This document shows positions 15,042-23,939 of a DNA stretch of 64,000 bases, in pieces. The stretch lies in the NCBI RefSeq assembly GCF_002925905.1, contig NZ_PRDB01000001.1:1116001-1180000 (forward strand). Direction: 5' to 3'. The stretch is from Klebsiella michiganensis (lineage in GTDB: Bacteria; Pseudomonadota; Gammaproteobacteria; Enterobacterales; Enterobacteriaceae). Each line of letters opens with the position of its first letter. Position 1 is the stretch's first letter. Below the pieces are notes generated by a model that saw only the letters and a program-made list of their open reading frames with translations, had not been told where the DNA came from and made no database searches. Made by a program: the position numbers and the translations under genes.

Positions 15042-17384
15042 TCACAGGGAGCTCTGGTACGGTAAAATGTTCGAACGCAGCATCTGCTGGGTGCCGAGAC
15101 CGTAGTTGGAGCTCAGGCCGCGCAGCTCAATGTTAAAGCCGAAGGTGTTGTCGTATTTACTTTCGCTGCTGCTGTTATCCCAGCCGTTGATCTTACGTTC
15201 ATAGCCGACGCGGATAGCGTAGCAGCAGGAGCTATACTGAACCCCTAACATCTGGTTCGCTGACTTTCTGGTATTCGTGTCGTAGTAATACGCGCCGACG
15301 ACTGCCCAACGATCGACGATTGGCCAGCTGGCGGTCATCCCCACCTGCGAGATACCATCTTTGTACTGCTTAGCGGTGGAATAAGACGGCAGGGTCGCCT
15401 GAATGTATTCCGGGCTCGCATAACGATAGTTAAGTTGTACTAAACGGTTTTCATCGCGACGGTATTCCACGGTTCCGCTGCCGGTTGCGACGTTATCCAG
15501 ACGCGTATCGTACTGAATTCCCCCGCGTAAACCCCAGTCATCGGCGATGCGCCAGTAGGTATCGCCAGCCCATACCAGTGAACCTCGCGTGTCGTTGTTC
15601 TCCCAGTTGATGTTGTCGTCACCGGTACGTGCCTCGGTGAAATAGTAGATTTGACCAACGGAAATATTAAAACGTTCAACGGCGGCGGCATCATAAACGC
15701 GAGATGTGACGCCGGTGGAGACCTGGTTGGCGGAAGCGATACGGTCGAGGCCGCTATAGGTACGGTCGCGGAACAGGCCGCTGTAGTCCGACTGCAGCAG
15801 GGTTGAGTCGTAGCTGCCGATCTTGCTCTGGTCACGATAGGGGATATACAGATACTGCATCCGCGGCTCAAGCGTCTGGGTATAGTTCTCCTGCATATCG
15901 CGCTCGAAAACCATTTTGCCATCGACTTTAAACTGCGGCATGACGCGGTTAACGGAGTCTTTGTAATCGGTACCGTTGGCCGCGTTGTAGTCATCAAGGT
16001 TGCTTTGCTGGTAATGGGTTGCCAGCAGTTTTGCCTCAGTATTGATGCTTCCCCAGCCGTTAGACAGCGGCAGATTGATGGTTGGCTCGAAGTGAACGCG
16101 CGTTGCTTCCGGCATTCTGCTGTTCGAGTTAACAAAATGCACCGCCTGGCCATAAAGATGGGTATCAAACGGGCCGACATCGTTCTGGTAGTAGTTCACG
16201 TCCAGCTGCGGCTCGGCGGAATAGGCGTTGCTTGAGTCGCGGTTAAAGACCTGGAACTGCTTGGTCGATACGGTGGCGTCAAAGTTCTGATTCGCGTAGC
16301 CGGCGCTGAGCTTCTGCGTCGCGTAGCCATCGGTACTGGAACCGTATTTAGAGCTGAAGTCGTTAAAGTAGTCCGGGTCGCTGACTTTGGTGTAGTCGGC
16401 GTTGAAGCGCCACACCTGGTCTACGACGCCAGAATGGTTCCAGTAGAACAGCCAGCGGCGGCTATTGCTGTCGCCAGAGTGATCGTCCTGGTAAATTTTA
16501 TCCGAAGGCAGGTAGTCGAACTCGATTAAGCCGGTTCCTGCTTTGGTCAGATAGCGGAATTCGTTCTCCCACATGACGCCGCCGCGCTTGCTCATATAGT
16601 GCGGCGTCAGCGTGGCGTCGAAGTTCGGGGCGATGTTCCAGTAGTAAGGAAGATAGAACTCGACGCCGTTTTTGGTGCTGTATTTGGCATTGGGGATCAG
16701 GAAACCCGAACGACGCTTGTCGCCCACCGGCAGCTGCAGGTAGGGACTATAAAAAATCGGTACGGAACCGAGCTTGAAGCGGGCGTTCCAGATCTCAGCG
16801 ACCTGTTCTTCGCGGTCGTGGATGACTTCACTGCCGACCACGCTCCAGGTGTCAGAGCCCGGCAAACAGGAGGTGAAGCTGCCGTTTTCTAAGATGGTAT
16901 AGCGGTTTTCACCGCGCTGTTTCATCAGGTCAGCGGTACCGCGCCCCTGACGGCCAACCATTTGGTAATCGCCCTGCCAGACGTTGGTATCTTTGGTGTT
17001 CAGATTCGACCAGGCTTTCGGCCCTTTGAGGATCACCTGATTGTCATCATAGTGAACGTTGCCGAGGGCGTCGACCGTGCGCACCGGCTGCGGCTGGCCC
17101 GCGGCCTGCTGCTGATGAAGCTGCACTTCATCGGCCTGCAGTCGGCTGTTCCCCTGATTGATATCAACGTTGCCGGTAAATACGGCGTTATCAGGATAGT
17201 TGCCTTTCGCATGATCGGCATCGATCGTCACCGGCAGGTCGTTGGGTTTCCCTTCAACCAAAGGACGATTGTAGCTTGGTACGCCAAGCATACACTGCGT
17301 GGCGAGATCGGCAGCGAGGCCCTGTTGGCTATACAAGGCGCTGGCAATCATGGTGGCCAGGAGGCTGGGAATACGTTTTTTCAT
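15042..17384 (-). CDS. lptD: LPS-assembly outer-membrane protein LptD
   Basis: LptD is the 26-strand outer-membrane barrel that, with LptE, inserts lipopolysaccharide into the outer leaflet. I chose the ATG at 17384 (780 residues, [20 protein letters not shown]...), which gives a standard signal peptide cleaved after LAA; an upstream in-frame ATG would add 8 residues. The mature chain has the periplasmic OstA-like beta-jellyroll (about residues 50-200) and then the barrel. The conserved disulfide cysteines are present: TQCMLG and TSCLPG in the N-terminal domain and the CC pair in [14 protein letters not shown]. It is the first gene of a six-gene operon, divergent from djlA. Confidence 0.98.
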   Translation of the reverse strand: MKKRIPSLLATMIASALYSQQGLAADLATQCMLGVPSYNRPLVEGKPNDLPVTIDADHAKGNYPDNAVFTGNVDINQGNSRLQADEVQLHQQQAAGQPQPVRTVDALGNVHYDDNQVILKGPKAWSNLNTKDTNVWQGDYQMVGRQGRGTADLMKQRGENRYTILENGSFTSCLPGSDTWSVVGSEVIHDREEQVAEIWNARFKLGSVPIFYSPYLQLPVGDKRRSGFLIPNAKYSTKNGVEFYLPYYWNIAPNFDATLTPHYMSKRGGVMWENEFRYLTKAGTGLIEFDYLPSDKIYQDDHSGDSNSRRWLFYWNHSGVVDQVWRFNADYTKVSDPDYFNDFSSKYGSSTDGYATQKLSAGYANQNFDATVSTKQFQVFNRDSSNAYSAEPQLDVNYYQNDVGPFDTHLYGQAVHFVNSNSRMPEATRVHFEPTINLPLSNGWGSINTEAKLLATHYQQSNLDDYNAANGTDYKDSVNRVMPQFKVDGKMVFERDMQENYTQTLEPRMQYLYIPYRDQSKIGSYDSTLLQSDYSGLFRDRTYSGLDRIASANQVSTGVTSRVYDAAAVERFNISVGQIYYFTEARTGDDNINWENNDTRGSLVWAGDTYWRIADDWGLRGGIQYDTRLDNVATGSGTVEYRRDENRLVQLNYRYASPEYIQATLPSYSTAKQYKDGISQVGMTASWPIVDRWAVVGAYYYDTNTRKSANQMLGVQYSSCCYAIRVGYERKINGWDNSSSESKYDNTFGFNIELRGLSSNYGLGTQQMLRSNILPYQSSL

Positions 17385-17628
17385 ACGTTGTATTTGTTGT
17401 TCCGTCATCGTGTGGCAGCGGCTTGCAAACGGTCAGAGCCTAACGTACTCGTCTAAATCGCGCTAGTGTTAATCCTGCCCGTTTCGAGCCCGAGCGTTAG
17501 GCACCGTGTAGAATGACGAGTATGATAAAGCAAATTATAGGCTATGTCCCACAATTGACCGAGGCGTAAACGCTTTGTAACGTGCGGTCAGATATAGCTT
17601 AACTGGCGGCAGAGAGATTGGGGAGTCT

Positions 17629-18456
17629 ATGCAGTATTTGGGTAAAATAATTGGCGTTGCGGTTGCGTTGATGATGGGCGGCGGCTTTTGGGGCGTGGTG
17701 CTGGGCTTCTTAATCGGACATATGTTTGACCGCGCGCGCAGCCGCCGGCTGAACGTCTTTGCCAATCAGCAGGAGCGCCAGTCGCTGTTTTTCTCGACGA
17801 CGTTTGAAGTGATGGGGCATCTGACCAAATCGAAAGGGCGCGTTACCGAAGCCGATATTCAGGTCGCCAATTTGCTGATGGATCGCATGAACCTGCACGG
17901 CGAAGCGCGTACCGCGGCCCAGCACGCGTTTCGCGTAGGGAAATCAGATGATTACCCGCTGCGGGAGAAAATGCGCCAGCTGCGCAGCGTCTGCTTTGGG
18001 CGTTTTGATTTAATTCGGATGTTTCTGGAAATTCAGCTGCAGGCGGCTTTCGCCGACGGCGAACTGCATCCCAACGAACGTGACGTGCTGTTTGTGATTG
18101 CCGACGAGCTGGGCATCTCCCGCGCTCAGTTCGAACAGTTCCTGCGCATGATGCAGGGCGGGGCGCAGTTTGGCGGCGGTTCGCAGCAGCAATCTTACGG
18201 CCAGCGCGGCGGCAACGCCGGCTGGCAGCAGGCGCAGCGCGGGCCAACCCTTGAAGATGCCTGCAATGTGCTGGGCGTCAAAGCGACCGACGATGCCGCC
18301 ACCGTCAAGCGCGCCTATCGTAAGCTGATGAGCGAGCACCATCCGGATAAGCTGGTGGCGAAAGGGCTACCGCCGGAAATGATGGAGATGGCTAAGCAGA
18401 AAGCGCAGGAGATCCAGAAAGCCTGGGAGCTGATTAAAGAGCAGCGCGGCTTCTAA
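17629..18456 (+). CDS. djlA: Inner-membrane J-domain co-chaperone DjlA
   Basis: DjlA is a membrane-anchored DnaK co-chaperone linked to capsule (Rcs) signalling. The 275-residue protein has one N-terminal transmembrane segment rich in glycine ([23 protein letters not shown], described in parts, residues 7-29), a TerB-like central domain, a Gly/Gln-rich linker (about 180-205) and a C-terminal J domain. The J domain carries the essential HPD in SEHHPDKLV near residue 240. It is divergent from lptD and convergent with citZ. Confidence 0.97.
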   Translation: MQYLGKIIGVAVALMMGGGFWGVVLGFLIGHMFDRARSRRLNVFANQQERQSLFFSTTFEVMGHLTKSKGRVTEADIQVANLLMDRMNLHGEARTAAQHAFRVGKSDDYPLREKMRQLRSVCFGRFDLIRMFLEIQLQAAFADGELHPNERDVLFVIADELGISRAQFEQFLRMMQGGAQFGGGSQQQSYGQRGGNAGWQQAQRGPTLEDACNVLGVKATDDAATVKRAYRKLMSEHHPDKLVAKGLPPEMMEMAKQKAQEIQKAWELIKEQRGF

Positions 18457-18463
18457 ACGACCG

Positions 18464-18485
18464 GCCTCTCCCGGGCGGGAGAGGC
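18464..18485. repeat. Perfect 9-bp hairpin between convergent djlA and citZ
   Basis: GCCTCTCCC and GGGAGAGGC form a stem with a GGGC loop in the 30-base gap between the stop codons. There is no T-run. It is likely a shared 3'-end structure. Confidence 0.6.
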
Positions 18486-18486
18486 G

Positions 18487-19185
18487 TCACGATGCGCCAG
18501 CGGCGCGGCGGTACATACGCCGTGGATGGCCAATCTTGCCGTACAGCATTTCCACCTCCAGAAAGCCGATTTCCACGCAGTGCTCCAGATAGCGACGGGC
18601 CGTGGTTTTGCTCAAGCCAGCCTCGCTCACCACGTCATCAACCGAAAAGCAGCGCTCTTCTTCGCCGGTAAACAGGCTCTGCACCAGCGCCAGCGTTTTT
18701 TCTTCAATGCCTTTACTGCCGCTATCGGCTCGGTAGTTTTTAGCCTGCAGCTGATACAGCGAATCCACGTTCTGCTGGTCGACGATCTTCCATTCGCGCT
18801 GCTGATCGTAGAACTGCACGAACCGTTCAAGGGACTGGCTCAGGCGCTTCCATGATACCGGCTTAAGAATGTAGTCGAAGGCGCCGTTGCGGATTGCCTG
18901 GCTACAGGTTTCCATGTCGCTGGCGGCGGTGATAAAGATCACCGAGCAGTTAGCATGGGCCATAATAGGGTCGTTCATCAGGGTGACCCCTTTGCCGTCC
19001 GGCAGGTAGTTATCCAGCAGCACCAGCTGCGGCGGTCTGGCGTTGAGTATCTGCCGCGCCTGGGCGAGAGAGGCCGCCGTGCCGGTCAGCCGCATGCGCG
19101 GGTGTTTCTGGATAAGCTCGGCGTGCAGCCGCGCCAGTTCGCTTTCATCTTCAACGATCAGGACATCGACCAGGTCATGATGCAT
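18487..19185 (-). CDS. citZ: Citrate-type response regulator (CitB/DpiA family)
   Basis: This is the response regulator partner of the adjacent sensor. I chose the ATG at 19185 (232 residues, MHHDLVDVLIVEDE...), which begins directly with the receiver domain and overlaps the end of the sensor gene by 11 bases; longer starts add non-homologous sequence. The receiver domain (residues 5-120) has the acidic pair in VEDE, the phospho-acceptor Asp58 in LLDNYLPDG and a conserved Lys in ILKPVSW. A C-terminal winged helix-turn-helix of the DcuR/CitB type (about 160-225, VSEAGLSKTTARRYLE) follows. The symbol citZ follows the K. pneumoniae citYZ naming as I recall it. The likely target is the divergent citWX unit. 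Confidence 0.82.
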   Translation of the reverse strand: MHHDLVDVLIVEDESELARLHAELIQKHPRMRLTGTAASLAQARQILNARPPQLVLLDNYLPDGKGVTLMNDPIMAHANCSVIFITAASDMETCSQAIRNGAFDYILKPVSWKRLSQSLERFVQFYDQQREWKIVDQQNVDSLYQLQAKNYRADSGSKGIEEKTLALVQSLFTGEEERCFSVDDVVSEAGLSKTTARRYLEHCVEIGFLEVEMLYGKIGHPRRMYRRAAGAS

Positions 19186-20800
19186 AGTGCGTCTCTTCTT
19201 GCGGATGGGCTGGCCCGCTGGCGGGAATAAACAGCGTGAAAATCGCCCCGCGCGGCGCGTTGTCGGCCACTTCAATCGTGCCGCCAGCCTGGGTGACATA
19301 GCGCTCAATAAGATACAGTCCAATACCGTGATCGCCGCGGGTTTTGGTGGTGACGCCGCGCTCAAATATATGCTCGCGGATCTCCGGACGAATACCAACG
19401 CCGCGATCGGCGACTTCAATCATTAATTCCCGGGCGTTGAGCTGAATCAGGATCTCGACCGGTTCGTGCGGTAGTTCAGCGCGCTGGGTGGCTTCAATGG
19501 CGTTATCCAGCAGATTACCGATGATAGAGATAAGCTCGGACTCCATCAACGACGGCAGCGGGCGGTCGATGCGGCAGGCCGGGTCAAAGCTCAGCTCAAC
19601 CCCTTTTTCCCGCGCGCGGGCGGCTTTACCCAGCAGCAGGCCGCACAGCGTCGGCGAATTAAAGTGCGATGAAATAAAGTCCAGCAGCTCCTGGGCATGC
19701 TCCGACTGCGCCTGAATATAGCGAATCGCCTCATCATAGTGGCCCATATGCAGCAGGCCGGAGAGGGTCGTCATCCGGTTGAGCTGTTCATGGCGCATGA
19801 TGCGCAGATTATCAACGTAGCGTTTTACCTGGCTGAGCTGGGCGCTCAGGGAGTTGATTTCATCGCGGTCGCGGAAGGTGATCACCCAGCCCTGTAGCGC
19901 ATTCTCCAGCATGATTCGCACCCGGCTGGCGAGTACCGTCAGCTGATTAAAACGGCACAGCTCGTCGTGGGTATCGCTTTCGAACATCTCTCCGCCGGCG
20001 AAAAACGGCTGCGGCGTAATGACGCTATCGATAGACTTACCGCGCAGCTGGTGCGCGGGCTGGCTCAGTCCGAGCAGGCTGCGGGCGGCGTGGTTTATCA
20101 CTTCAATACGCCGGTGATGGTCAATCACAATCACCCCTTCGTATATCGACTCCATCATCGCTTTTTGCTGACGTACCAGCAGGCCGATTTCGCGCGGCTC
20201 CAGCGAGAAAATTTGTTTTTTAATGCTGCGGGTGAAGTACCAGGAGAAGATAAACAGCGCGATAAGCAGCAGCACCGCGGCGATGAAAATATTGATGACT
20301 TTTGCCAGCGTGATGCTGTCGAGATAGCTGGTGAGGTAGCCGACGGAGACAATGCCAACGACCCGACCCGCGTCATCGAAAATGGGCGCTTTGCTGCGCA
20401 GGGAAATACCGAGTCCTCCTTTGCGGATGGTGGTCGTGCTTTTCCCCTCAAGTACCGGCTGGTTATCGCCGCCAACCAGCCGCGTGCCGACCCACTCCGG
20501 ATGGACAGAGTGAAACAGATGCACGCCCCGCTTATCGCCAATGACGATAAAACTGGCGTCGCTGTGGGCGGCGATATTTTGCATAAAAGGCTTTATCGCC
20601 AGCGCGTCTTCACGCGCCACCTGCTGACGTAAATCCGGCATCAGCGCGATTTCTTCTGCCTGTATTTTCGCGCGGGCGCTCATTTCCTGATAAAGCTGAT
20701 GGCTGGCGTCGAAATAGTAATACACGCCCAGCAGCGCAAACAGCACTGAGAAAAAAGCGACCAGCGAAATGAACAGCTTAAACTGAAATGAAACCTTCAT
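19175..20800 (-). CDS. citY: Citrate-type sensor histidine kinase (CitA/DpiB family)
   Basis: This 541-residue membrane kinase has the CitA/DcuS layout: transmembrane helix 1 (residues about 8-29), a periplasmic PAS-like sensor domain (about 35-165, with ASFIVIGDKRGVHLFH and a GLGISLRSKAPI ligand-site strand), transmembrane helix 2 (about 169-189), a cytoplasmic PAS domain (about 210-320), the phospho-acceptor His337 in RIMRHEQLNRMTTLSG, and an HATPase domain with GNLLDNAIEA, DRGVGI and GIGLYLIE. Similarity to the citrate sensors and the adjacent citrate genes support citrate as ligand; this is inference. It overlaps the regulator gene by 11 bases. Confidence 0.85.
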   Translation of the reverse strand: MKVSFQFKLFISLVAFFSVLFALLGVYYYFDASHQLYQEMSARAKIQAEEIALMPDLRQQVAREDALAIKPFMQNIAAHSDASFIVIGDKRGVHLFHSVHPEWVGTRLVGGDNQPVLEGKSTTTIRKGGLGISLRSKAPIFDDAGRVVGIVSVGYLTSYLDSITLAKVINIFIAAVLLLIALFIFSWYFTRSIKKQIFSLEPREIGLLVRQQKAMMESIYEGVIVIDHHRRIEVINHAARSLLGLSQPAHQLRGKSIDSVITPQPFFAGGEMFESDTHDELCRFNQLTVLASRVRIMLENALQGWVITFRDRDEINSLSAQLSQVKRYVDNLRIMRHEQLNRMTTLSGLLHMGHYDEAIRYIQAQSEHAQELLDFISSHFNSPTLCGLLLGKAARAREKGVELSFDPACRIDRPLPSLMESELISIIGNLLDNAIEATQRAELPHEPVEILIQLNARELMIEVADRGVGIRPEIREHIFERGVTTKTRGDHGIGLYLIERYVTQAGGTIEVADNAPRGAIFTLFIPASGPAHPQEETHYAS

Positions 20801-21122
20801 AAGTATAATGCACAGTATCAGGGATACGGCAGCGTATCATTTTTTCGCTGCCGGCATCGTGGCTGAGGGAAACCGGTGAACGTCACAAGAGCGTCCGGGA
20901 ACCAGAATTATCCGCTGGCGGGGAATTTATCAAGGTTAATCAGGCGCTGGATTTAAAAACCTTAAAAACCACGGCAATAAATCAGAGCGGTTTCACAATA
21001 ATAATAGAAACCATAAAAACCATAGTGACCATTAAAACTTCTTTTTTAATCTGCCGATCCTCACATTAACTCCGCGCGTGGCCCTCTAACCTGAAAAGTA
21101 ATAATAACCAGAGGGCTTAATT
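20801..21122. promoter_or_regulatory. Divergent control region between citYZ and citWX
   Basis: This is 322 bases with no gene. The half next to citW (about 20950-21065) is AT-rich, with repeated AAAACC/AATAAT runs such as GAAACCATAAAAACCATAG. It would suit binding of a CitB-type regulator, whose known sites are AT-rich. I cannot assign promoter hexamers with confidence. Confidence 0.45.
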
Positions 21123-22478
21123 ATGAGCACCACAGACAATGCATTCTCTGCAACCATCGACCCTATTAATACGCCGAAACCCGCGCTTAAGCAGCGCTGG
21201 TGGCATATTCTCGATAACTGGAAAGTCGGTATTATCCCGCTGCCGCTCTTTTTGCTGGCCGGCGGCCTGATCGCGCTGGACTGCCTGGGCGGCAAGCTGC
21301 CGAGCGATATCGTCGTGATGGTAGCGACGCTGGCCTTTTTCGGCTTTGCCTGCGGCGAATTCGGTAAACGGCTGCCGGTACTCGGCAAGCTCGGCGCGGC
21401 GGCCATCTGCGCGACCTTTATCCCTTCTGCGCTGGTGCATTACGGCCTGCTGCCGGAGGTGGTGGTGGAATCGACCACTAAATTCTATAAGTCGACCAAC
21501 ATTCTTTATCTTTATATCTGCTGCATTATCGTCGGCAGCATTATGAGCATGAACCGCACCACGCTGATTCAGGGCTTTCTGCGGATTTTCTTCCCGATGC
21601 TGTGCGGCGAAATCGTCGGCATGTTGGTCGGCGTCGGCGTCGGTAGCGCGCTGGGGCTGGAGCCGTTTCAGGTGTTTTTCTTTATCGTCCTGCCGATCAT
21701 GGCCGGTGGCGTAGGCGAGGGGGCGATCCCGCTGTCGATTGGCTACGCCGCGCTGATGCATATGGATCAGGGCGTGGCGCTTGGGCGCGTGCTGCCGATG
21801 GTGATGCTGGGCAGCCTGACGGCGATCGTTATCTCCGGCTGTTTGAACCAGCTGGGCAAGCGTTTCCCGCATTTGACCGGGGAGGGGCAGCTGATGCCGA
21901 ACCGCCGCAACGAGACGCATCGCGAAACGCCCGCTGAGGGCAAAATGGACGTGACGACGCTGGCCTCCGGCGCGCTGCTGGCGGTGCTGCTCTATATGCT
22001 GGGTATGCTGGGGCAGAAGACCATCGGCCTGCCCGCGCCGGTGGGCATGCTGTTCCTCGCGGTGCTGCTGAAGCTGGTGAACGGCGTCTCTCCGCGCCTG
22101 CAGGAGGGCTCGCAGATGGTATATAAGTTCTTCCGTACGGCGGTCACCTATCCGATTCTGTTTGCCGTCGGCGTGGCGATCACCCCGTGGCAGGAGCTGG
22201 TCAACGCCTTTACCGTGACCAATTTGCTGGTGATTATCAGCACCGTAACGGCGCTGGTGGCGACCGGTTTCCTGGTCGGCAAAAAGATTGGCATGTACCC
22301 GATTGACGTGGCGATTGTCTCCTGCTGCCAGAGCGGTCAGGGCGGTACCGGCGACGTGGCGATTCTGACCTCCGGCAACCGCATGAACCTGATGCCGTTC
22401 GCGCAGATCGCAACCCGGATCGGCGGCGCGATTAATGTTTCGCTGGGTCTGCTGTTCCTCAGTCACTTTCTGGCCTGA
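21123..22478 (+). CDS. citW: 2-hydroxycarboxylate (citrate) transporter, CitW/CitS type
   Basis: This is a 451-residue carrier of the 2-hydroxycarboxylate transporter family, with about 11 membrane segments. The two family re-entrant loops are visible: MAGGVGEGAIPLS (about residue 195) and CCQSGQGGTGDVAIL (about 400). The conserved Arg of the substrate site is in AQIATRIGGA. In K. pneumoniae the equivalent CitW has been described as a citrate/acetate exchanger used in citrate fermentation. I prefer citW over citS because the neighbour is citX rather than oadGAB. The long open frame on the opposite strand here is a shadow. Confidence 0.85.
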   Translation: MSTTDNAFSATIDPINTPKPALKQRWWHILDNWKVGIIPLPLFLLAGGLIALDCLGGKLPSDIVVMVATLAFFGFACGEFGKRLPVLGKLGAAAICATFIPSALVHYGLLPEVVVESTTKFYKSTNILYLYICCIIVGSIMSMNRTTLIQGFLRIFFPMLCGEIVGMLVGVGVGSALGLEPFQVFFFIVLPIMAGGVGEGAIPLSIGYAALMHMDQGVALGRVLPMVMLGSLTAIVISGCLNQLGKRFPHLTGEGQLMPNRRNETHRETPAEGKMDVTTLASGALLAVLLYMLGMLGQKTIGLPAPVGMLFLAVLLKLVNGVSPRLQEGSQMVYKFFRTAVTYPILFAVGVAITPWQELVNAFTVTNLLVIISTVTALVATGFLVGKKIGMYPIDVAIVSCCQSGQGGTGDVAILTSGNRMNLMPFAQIATRIGGAINVSLGLLFLSHFLA

Positions 22479-22522
22479 TTTAACTTTTTTATAACCGCTA
22501 AGTCTGCTTTTTCGTGCTAAAT

Positions 22523-22543
22523 GGCGCAGAAAATATCTGCGCC
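22523..22543. repeat. Intercistronic hairpin downstream of citW
   Basis: GGCGCAGA and TCTGCGCC form an 8-base perfect stem with an AAATA loop, 45 bases after the citW stop. No T-tract follows. It could stabilise the citW message or weaken read-through into citX. Confidence 0.6.
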
Positions 22544-22603
22544 CCGTCTCCAAAACAGGGATCGTTTAGCGATACAATCAGCGCCATTATTCGCGACTGC
22601 GAC

Positions 22604-22627
22604 GGCAGCCTGTCCGCTGCCTTTTAT
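22604..22627 (+). terminator. Terminator-like hairpin in the citX leader
   Basis: GGCAGC and GCTGCC with a 6-base loop are followed directly by TTTTATT, just 20 bases before the citX start codon. The stem is short, so activity is uncertain. If used, it would separate citX expression from citW or act as an attenuator. Confidence 0.45.
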
Positions 22628-22646
22628 TAAGTGAGGAGAGAAACAA

Positions 22647-23186
22647 ATGTCAGTGGATACTCTCGCCCGTGAGGGCGTAAGCATGGAAGCGCTGCTGGCG
22701 GCGAAAGAGCAGCGCGCCGCGCGCCAGGCCGACTGGTTAGCCCATTATCAGCGGCCGGTGATTTCGCTGACCCTGGTGACGCCGGGCGCGGTGAAAGACA
22801 GCATTCGCTACCGTAATATGATGGGGGTGGCGCTGCAGGCCTGCGATCAGATGCTGTGGAAACACCGCTGGCAGACGCTGGATCGCCAGGTGCTGTGGCT
22901 GCCGACCGGGCCGGAAGCGCTGTGGTGCGTCGATCACGCCGCCAGTGAAATCAAAGCCTTCTGTACCGATCTTGAGCATACCCATCCGCTGGGCCGCCTG
23001 TGGGATATTGACGTCATTTGCCCGAAAAATGGCCTGGTTGGCCGTCAGTCAATGGGGGAGAACCAGCGCCGCTGCCTGCTGTGCGACGAGCCCGCGCACG
23101 CCTGCGCGCGCAGCCGCCGTCATGACACCGGGCAGGTTGTGGCCCGCGTTGAGCAGATGATTGATGCGTGGTTTGCCCGCGACTGA
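22647..23186 (+). CDS. citX: Apo-citrate lyase phosphoribosyl-dephospho-CoA transferase
   Basis: CitX transfers the CoA-derived prosthetic group, made by CitG, onto the acyl-carrier subunit CitD, activating citrate lyase. The 179 residues carry the family signature RLWDIDVICPKNG (about residues 117-129) and the cysteine-rich CLLCDEPAHACARSRRH near the C-terminus. A good GAGGAGAG ribosome site precedes the ATG. The gene follows citW by 168 bases that contain two hairpins. Its substrate maker citG is at the left edge of the window, so the two act together although about 22 kb apart. Confidence 0.93.
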   Translation: MSVDTLAREGVSMEALLAAKEQRAARQADWLAHYQRPVISLTLVTPGAVKDSIRYRNMMGVALQACDQMLWKHRWQTLDRQVLWLPTGPEALWCVDHAASEIKAFCTDLEHTHPLGRLWDIDVICPKNGLVGRQSMGENQRRCLLCDEPAHACARSRRHDTGQVVARVEQMIDAWFARD

Positions 23187-23222
23187 CGCCCGTTTTCCGC
23201 GGCATTGATGAGCGAGGAGTAG

Positions 23223-23253
23223 CCCGGGTGAGCCGCTGGCGGCACGACCCGGG
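23223..23253. repeat. REP-like palindrome between citX and rluA
   Basis: CCCGGGT and ACCCGGG enclose a GC-rich interior (GAGCCGCTGGCGGCACG). The composition and position between convergent stop codons fit an enterobacterial REP-type extragenic palindrome. Confidence 0.6.
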
Positions 23254-23267
23254 ACAGAGAGGTACGG

Positions 23268-23927
23268 TCAGAAGTCGATCGGCGCGCGAAACGTCATCGT
23301 ATTACCGAAAGCGGGGTGGGTGATGGTCAGCGTTTCGGCGTGCAGCAGCAGACGAGGCGCCATGGCCAGCGCTTCCGGCGACGCATAAAAGCGGTCGCCA
23401 AGAATCGGATGGCCCAGCGCCAGCATATGCACGCGCAGCTGATGCGAACGCCCGGTAATCGGCTTCAGGCGCACGCGGGCGGTGTTGTCCACCGCCAACT
23501 CCAGCACTTCATACTCGGTTTGTGCCGCTTTGCCGGTTTCGTAACACACCTTCTGCTTTGGCCGGTTCGGCCAGTCGCAAATCAGCGGTAAATCCACCAG
23601 ACCCTCGGTTTTCTCCGGATGCCCCCAGACGCGGGCGACGTACTGCTTTTTCGGCTCCCGTTCGCGGAACTGCCGCTTCAGCTCGCGCTCTGCCGCTTTG
23701 GTCAGGGCCACCACAATCACGCCGCTGGTCGCCATATCCAGCCGGTGCACCGACTCGGCCTGCGGGAAGTCGCGCTGAACGCGCGCCATCACGCTGTCTT
23801 TGTGCTCGGCAAGCCGGCCCGGCACGGACAACAGGCCGCTTGGCTTGTTGACCACCATAATGTGCTCATCCTGGTAGAGGATAACCAGCCAGGGATCCTG
23901 CGGCGGATTGTAGTTTTCCATCGCCAT
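23268..23927 (-). CDS. rluA: Dual-specificity 23S rRNA/tRNA pseudouridine synthase RluA
   Basis: RluA makes pseudouridine 746 in 23S rRNA and 32 in several tRNAs. The 219 residues match the E. coli enzyme. The catalytic Asp64 lies in the hallmark HRLDMATSG motif (residues 61-69), and KPITGRSHQLRVHM is the second family motif. The gene follows rapA on the same strand after 12 bases. Confidence 0.97.
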   Translation of the reverse strand: MAMENYNPPQDPWLVILYQDEHIMVVNKPSGLLSVPGRLAEHKDSVMARVQRDFPQAESVHRLDMATSGVIVVALTKAAERELKRQFREREPKKQYVARVWGHPEKTEGLVDLPLICDWPNRPKQKVCYETGKAAQTEYEVLELAVDNTARVRLKPITGRSHQLRVHMLALGHPILGDRFYASPEALAMAPRLLLHAETLTITHPAFGNTMTFRAPIDF

Positions 23928-23939
23928 ATTCGCGTTCCG

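Noticed and set aside
21117-22553. A 478-codon minus-strand open frame opposite citW
   Set aside because: Its translation is low-complexity (Gln, Arg, His rich), typical of a shadow frame of a hydrophobic membrane protein gene.
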